Positions 55,681 through 60,000 of a stretch of 60,000 bases of DNA are shown one piece after another. The notes beneath the pieces were generated by a model, which ran no database searches, was not told the origin of the DNA, and worked only from the letters and a program-made list of their open reading frames with translations. Source of the DNA: Takakia lepidozioides (lineage: Eukaryota > Streptophyta > Takakiopsida > Takakiales > Takakiaceae); assembly GCA_030704615.1 (NCBI GenBank), contig CM060733.1, positions 47,184,001 to 47,244,000 of the forward strand. Direction: 5' to 3'. A program made the position numbers and the translations under genes. Positions within the stretch are counted from its first letter, which is position 1, and each line of letters begins with the position of its first letter.

Positions 55681-56894
55681 ACCAGTTCCCAACGTATCTG
55701 GAGCGACCCTGGAAATTGTATTCTCGCACGGTACATTTGGGAGTAATTGTTAACCCAACTGGCTGGCTTCCTTGGTTGGGTACCTTTGCATTCAAGACCC
55801 TTTTTTATGCAGAGTATCAAAGCAGTGCAGCACCGCTTGCTACCCTGGAGCAGCACAGTCTGCCCATCCACTCTACTGACTATCCCTTATCTTTACACCT
55901 TGCTGCTAATCAATTTACTAAGATACCAACCGAGTTGATCCAGTCACATACTATTCACAGCGTTCGCCATCTCCTTGCCCACAGCCTCAGCATTACCTCC
56001 CTGTAAGCTTATCTTCCAGCGATTCTCGAGTCACGGATTCATCAAGACAAAGCCGGCACCGCTTCCTGCTCTGGCAGTTGCATAGGTTACCAAGCTCCAA
56101 TGGATAAGTCATGTCTGCCCTGAAATAAAATGCAGGTCACCGATCTCTTATGAAACTGCCAGCGACGCTTCCTCTTTCCTTTGAGCTACATCGCTGCCCC
56201 TCTGTATACCTATCCAGATCAGTAGCCCGCAGTAGTTTGAACCTTCCACCCTGAGCCTAGCAGGCATGAAGAAGGGCGGGAATCTTCCAGCTTCCCCGAA
56301 TGATACACCCGATGCAGTGAAAATCAGAATAATACAAAGCTCTACCCTGTTTCCACAAGAAAATCGCAGTGATAGAGACGTCCCAGTGAAATGATATTGC
56401 TCAAGAGTTGACGCATTACATCACCAATAAGTACAATCGACATCTGCACGCATTGGCTGATGACGTGCAATCCAACACGATGCCCAGGTAGCAGTTCCGC
56501 ACACTGTCACCGCCTGCTCTACATTCTCGTGGCCTCACTAGCCCCAATACATGCTTCTACTTGTGCTCGACTCGGTGATTTCAGATGCCACTAGTACTTG
56601 GACCGGCCCCCATGGTGAAGATTGAACCTGCTCGACCTTCAGTGTCCGGCAATGCACCGGTTAACCTATATTACGGGAAGCAATACCTTCTTTCAACAAT
56701 ATGGGCTTCTCAGTTCAGCCCCTTCCAACAACCTTGTACAAAGCAAAGCATTCTGTTCTCGACAGATATATATATGGATTACATAATTCTCCACTTCACC
56801 AGCTCTCAAACAAGCTTTGAAACAAAAACAAGTATACTAGTGCTAACTAAAAACTCACATCTAGCACTGACAATGCAAGCTGATCTCTCTCGAG
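55681..56894. other. 5' internal region of the Gypsy element next to the right LTR, no gene recognised
   Basis: Scattered short open frames only. A primer-binding site should follow the 5' LTR; on the minus strand the sequence there is CTCGAGAGAGATCAGC, which does not match the common initiator-Met tRNA site (TGGTATCAGAGC). The segment may be foreign DNA that replaced the original leader. Confidence 0.4.
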
Positions 56895-57251
56895 TGATAA
56901 ACAAAGCTAAAAAGGACATACACTTCCAACACAAGAAATATGAAATCCATCGCTATCACTCATTGAAACTGAAGTCGAGCCAGGGGCACCCCAAGCTATG
57001 GGGACTCCACCCCACAACAACCTGTATCCCTACATAAGCACACTAAAACCTAAACACATGCAGGAGCTCGGTCGCGCAGGCTCAACTCGAGAGAGATGAG
57101 CCGCGCGACTGCCGCTCTCGTGAAGATAAGACAGACCAGGTGTCAAACTAAACTTGACACCTGATTTAACACTTGACCTAAATCCAAGTGTTAAATACAA
57201 ATAACTAGTTTTATTCTAGCTGTTTTCACACTGTGCTTATTTAACTTGACA
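56895..57251 (-). repeat. Right (5') LTR segment of the Gypsy element, 357 bp
   Basis: Begins TGATAAAC and ends CTTGACA on the plus strand, matching 45482-45838 with no difference seen by eye. It lacks the 87-bp outer piece present in the left LTR. It abuts the TATT duplication at 57252. Confidence 0.8.
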
Positions 57252-57484
57252 TATTCCCCGGACACATTGGCGGCGATACAAAAGACCATTTTTGGATTTC
57301 CCGCATCTCCGGGTTACTCGCCAACATCTCCTGTATCCACCACAGGATCTGCAGGATATTACCCTCCAAACTTTTCACCGGACATTGCAACGAGACAGGG
57401 AGTCGTGGAACTCCAGGATGTCTCCGGATCTTTAGGATACTCCCCTGCGTCTCCTGATAGTGTCACCGGATCCCCAAAATATAC

Positions 57485-57974
57485 CAGTGTTGGACTGGTA
57501 TCAAGTTTTTTACATACCAGTCTGGTCCTGGTACCAGGCGTATCACAAAGTTTTCATACCAGTCTGGTCTATATAATGGTGGATGTATATTTGTCCAAAT
57601 ACTGGTTTGAGTATGAGTATCATGACCACAATACCAGCTGGTATGAGGTATTAACTCTGGTATCATCCTTTATGTGTATTGTATTTATTTTTCACTTGAT
57701 ATTTGCTATTTGATAAACTTGTAATTCAAGATGGCTTTAGAAGTAAATATACATAAATACAAATGTATAGGCAAATGTACACATAAATTAATATGGTACA
57801 CATACCAGAGTAAATGAGGTAGGCTACGGGGGGAATACTGGTATTGTGGCTGGTATGAAAAAACTGATACCAGCCTGGTCTGGTATATGACCAAGTATTC
57901 TCCCAAACGATACCAGATTGGTCTGGTATCTAATACCAGTGCATATACCAGTACTTTATACCAGTCCAACACTG
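57485..57974. mobile_element. hAT-type MITE, 490 bp, with 8-bp target-site duplication
   Basis: The left terminus CAGTGTTGGACTGGTAT is matched by the reverse complement of the right terminus (ATACCAGTCCAACACTG). AAATATAC flanks both sides (57477-57484 and 57975-57982), and 8 bp is the hAT duplication length. Many internal copies of ATACCAG / CTGGTAT in both orientations are subterminal repeats of the kind bound by hAT transposases. No transposase is encoded. Removing it with one duplication restores the host frame. Confidence 0.88.
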
Positions 57975-58037
57975 AAATATACCCCTGCAGACTATTCGTC
58001 TGATACACTCAGGGAGATCAGAAGGAGCATTTTGTAG

Positions 58038-59030
58038 TTGTTGGGTATATAACCTAGACTAGTCTGAATATAGTAGACGAAGTCTGCGCGAGAAGTCCCT
58101 GAGTATTTTTTGGAGGAATTAGGTTCAAAGATTTCATTTGTAGATTTGTCATGTTTCAAGATGATGTATTCAATGGCTCATGAGCCTCATTTTCATTAAA
58201 GTTTCTTTCTACAACATCTGTATAATATGGAAGATTTCCCCTTTCATGTAGAAAGCCTCGTAGTACATACGAACCTCCACTGTCCAGTGGAGGTTCTTAT
58301 ATATGGAATGATGGATGCTAGTAAGAGAGTTCTTGTTATTTGATTATCTAATGAATTTGTGTTTGGTTGTAACAGAAGACATCCTACACCACCAGATTGC
58401 ATCCCGGGATTGATTGGAAATATTTGTGGCGCATTCATATGCCGGAAGTCCTCAAATTTCAAAACTGACCATACCGCAATTTTTGAGCTGAACCCAAAGG
58501 TGACAGACTGGGGCATCGTCCTTGTGGGTACACCTCCGATCACAAGCTGTCTTTTCATTATAGAAGTCTTTGAGTAATAACAGACTTAAAATACGTAGAA
58601 GCTCTTGATATAGAGCTTGAATCTGAAAAGGAAAACCCGATGTTGGTTTTGTTCCTGTATGAGGATACGAGAACCCCAGGACGTTTGGTTTCAAAGTGGA
58701 GGTGGGTCGTCTAAACAAGTCGTTGATGAGTGAATGCATTGGACTGGGTTTTAGATTTCCCGACGAGGGCTCAATATTTACCGACGTAGGTTTGTCGAGG
58801 GCCTGGAGTATTTTTCCGGATCTTCTGCATGCAATGGGGAACGACATTCGCAAGAAGCGAGCATTGGAAGAAGCATACAAGCAACCTCCACTGCCCAGTC
58901 GACGTTGCGAGATGGAGGAAATGAGTCGGAGATGGTCGTTGCTCAGCGTGAAGGAAAAGAGAGCGAGCAGCCACAGCAGCAAAAGGGGATGCTTCCGCGT
59001 GAGCGTGTGAGGGTGAGCATGTGAGCGCAG
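58038..59030. other. Region after the disrupted gene, weak coding-like pieces and two palindromes
   Basis: The palindrome with arms AACCTCCACT/AGTGGAGGTT recurs at 58272-58295, and a degenerate form at 58881-58908. Plus-strand open pieces at 58359-58577 ('ELNPKVTDWGIVLVGTPP'), around 58590-58715 ('ELESEKENPMLVLFLYED') and 58696-59010 look somewhat protein-like but I recognise no family; they may be exons of a gene related to the disrupted one. Confidence 0.35.
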
Positions 59031-59040
59031 CCAGGCTCAC

Positions 59041-59139
59041 GCCACGTCAGCACTTATTGTCACGTTGGCTCACGGGTCTGACGCCACGTCAGCAGACCTT
59101 GCCAGCGTGGGTGACGCCATGTCATGTGAAGCCACGTCA
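59041..59139 (+). promoter_or_regulatory. Cluster of four GCCACGTCA-type bZIP sites
   Basis: GCCACGTCA occurs at 59041-59049, 59083-59091 and 59131-59139, with the variant GCCATGTCA at 59116-59124. CCACGTCA is the core bound by plant bZIP factors, including those of the ER-stress response (bZIP28/60 class). Spacing is 42, 33 and 15 bp. Two copies sit in a longer shared context (CACGCCACGTCAGCA and TGACGCCACGTCAGCA). No gene start is identified next to it. Confidence 0.5.
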
Positions 59140-59317
59140 TTTCCATAGGCACGGACCTATAACCGTGGACCGAATAGGCATAAGGGTGCCTATAGCCGCG
59201 GACTTACACATTCGGCACATAGGGAACCATATGTGGGCAACGAGGCGAAGTGCAGAAGAGAGCTTATACTGAATGTTGCTGAATGATTGTGTTTGCAGAG
59301 ATCGAATATAGAAGAAT

Positions 59318-59440
59318 GGTTGTGGATGAATTAATGAGGATGAAGGAGAGTCAGCACACTCCGAATATGGATGAATGTGGATGAAAAGTTGTGGATGAAT
59401 GTGGATGTATGAGAGTGGATGAATGTTGAATGAGGATGTC
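59318..59440 (+). repeat. Degenerate minisatellite of GTGGATGAATGT-like units
   Basis: Variants of (G)TGGATGAATG recur at least six times in 120 bp (TTGTGGATGAATTAATGAGG, ATGGATGAATGTGGATGAAA, TTGTGGATGAATGTGGATGT, AGTGGATGAATGTTGAATGA). Confidence 0.65.
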
Positions 59441-60000
59441 ATTCTAACATTTATCTGAACCAAGCACAACAATCAATGTCGTTTGCACAAACATTACAAA
59501 TTGGAGAAAATCCTTCATGAAGCACATGATAAGATTTAATCCATGATGTCTGCCATTTGGGGAAAGGTAGACTGATGAAAGCAACGTAGAATAAGACAAC
59601 ACGGCAAATGTGAGACAGATCTTTGATTTTTTAATTTTCTCCCACTGGTTACTGCAACATTCCACTGTGCAGCACGCTCCACTTTCGCTTTCCTCTTCAG
59701 TGTTGACACATTGCGAGCCATTTCAGCACCATACTTCCTGCAACACACCAGATCACCACCCTGAACTGACACTGGACTGAAAATGCAACCTAGTCGCCTT
59801 GCCAATGAGGTACAATCTGCTCATCTCTCCTGAGAGAGCACTGAAATTTTCAAGCTTATTCATTAGTTGTAAGCATACCCATCAGTTGTAACAACATATT
59901 AGAAGATGAATTTGGCTACCGGTTGTGCATGAGGAGGAGTTCTAGGTCTTTCACATTGTGCACCAAAAATTTGACGAAACCACTAGGCAACACATGCTTT
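59441..60000 (-). other. Possible exon on the minus strand at the right edge, unrecognised
   Basis: At about 59740-59600 the minus strand has an acceptor-like TGTTGCAG followed by an open, basic peptide ('KYGAEMARNVSTLKRKAKVE', 'RAAQWNVAVTSGRKLKN'). It could be an exon of a gene continuing beyond 60000, but I recognise no family. The rest shows nothing supportable. Confidence 0.3.

Larger units (their letters stand above)
45396..57251 (-). mobile_element. Ty3/Gypsy LTR retrotransposon carrying a cytosine DNA methyltransferase and a PHD finger
   Basis: Host reading-frame continuity fixes both ends: TATT occurs at 45392-45395 and 57252-57255, and the element between starts TG and ends CA. Coding order on the minus strand is unknown ORF (54789-54040), gag capsid (53520-), CCHC zinc knuckles (-51597), aspartic protease (51654-50704), C5-MTase (50831-49320), TAG, RT-RNase H-integrase (49319-46992), integrase C-terminus plus PHD (47028-46186). 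Domain order PR-RT-RH-INT marks it as Ty3/Gypsy. The two 357-bp LTR segments look identical by eye, implying recent insertion. A LysM-receptor-kinase fragment lies inside the 5' part. Irregular LTR ends are described separately. Confidence 0.88.
43789..58037 (+). pseudogene. Host gene for a YSPxSP-repeat protein, disrupted by CACTA, Gypsy and hAT insertions
   Basis: Pieces: 43789-43905 (ATG, 'MRKRSVGGESVSDDEYKTVS'), 45153-45395, 57256-57484 and 57983-58037 (stop TAG). Taking out the Gypsy element with one TATT joins 'YTPLDY' to 'SPDTLAAIQ' in frame; taking out the hAT element with one AAATATAC joins 'GSPKYT' to 'PADYSSDTLREI' in frame. The C-terminal part is about 40-aa repeats: D-Y-S-x-D-x-L-x-x-I at the start, G-Y-S-P-x-S-P-x-S-x-T-G-S in the middle, Y-x-P-x at the end; four units, the last truncated. 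It resembles a degenerate RNA polymerase II CTD in composition but not in heptad spacing. Besides the insertions there is an in-frame TAA at about 45363 and a one-base shift around 45215. Function unknown. Confidence 0.6.

Noticed and set aside
57256-57484. RNA polymerase II largest-subunit C-terminal domain
   Set aside because: YSPxSP occurs once per about 40 residues, not as heptads, and no RPB1 core is nearby.
1-60000. CRISPR arrays, bacterial operons, rRNA or functional tRNA genes
   Set aside because: None is present; the content is spliced plant nuclear DNA.

Overview
This is eukaryotic nuclear DNA from a land plant. The evidence is spliced genes with GT-AG introns, plant-type gene families (an endosomal NHX antiporter, a ZRF1/GlsA-type J-protein, an organellar OSB 'PDF' motif, PLS-type PPR repeats, a LysM-receptor-kinase remnant) and plant transposon classes (LINE, tRNA-derived SINE, CACTA, hAT, Ty3/Gypsy). 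The many PPR fragments and the repeat load suggest a spore-bearing plant, but I cannot name the species.

Layout. 1-2312 is the 3' end of a decayed LINE. 4669-8712 (minus) is a nine-exon MFS transporter of the MFSD5/molybdate-type family; all nine exons join in phase. About 1.3 kb of divergent upstream DNA separates it from a ZRF1-type J/SANT protein (9990-12173, plus). 12174-18800 is mostly intergenic, with one SINE that has target-site duplications. 19600-21430 (minus) is a broken chimera of OSB PDF-motif exons and PPR repeats. 22938-24245 is a small RRM gene or gene fragment. 26318-36510 is an NHX5/6-type Na+(K+)/H+ antiporter with about 22 exons, including 20- and 21-nt micro-exons. 39.9-42.9 kb repeats the OSB-PDF/PPR module several times on the plus strand.

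The most striking part is 43.8-58.04 kb. One host reading frame, encoding a low-complexity protein with about 40-aa repeats rich in YSPxSP, carries three insertions: a 1,244-bp CACTA element (TSD GAT), an 11.86-kb Ty3/Gypsy element (TSD TATT) and a 490-bp hAT-type MITE (TSD AAATATAC). Removing the Gypsy and hAT elements with one TSD copy each rejoins the host frame across each junction. The frame still has a nonsense codon and a frameshift elsewhere.

The Gypsy element reads on the minus strand. Its order is an unknown ORF, gag capsid, CCHC nucleocapsid, aspartic protease, a C5 cytosine-DNA methyltransferase, a single in-frame TAG, then RT, RNase H and integrase, ending in a C-terminal PHD finger. 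It therefore carries both a DNA-methylation 'writer' and a histone 'reader'. The TAG sits in a TMV-like leaky-stop context (UAG-CAR-YYA). The 357-bp LTR segments at the two ends look identical, so the insertion is recent, although the LTR structure is irregular and several frames are broken.
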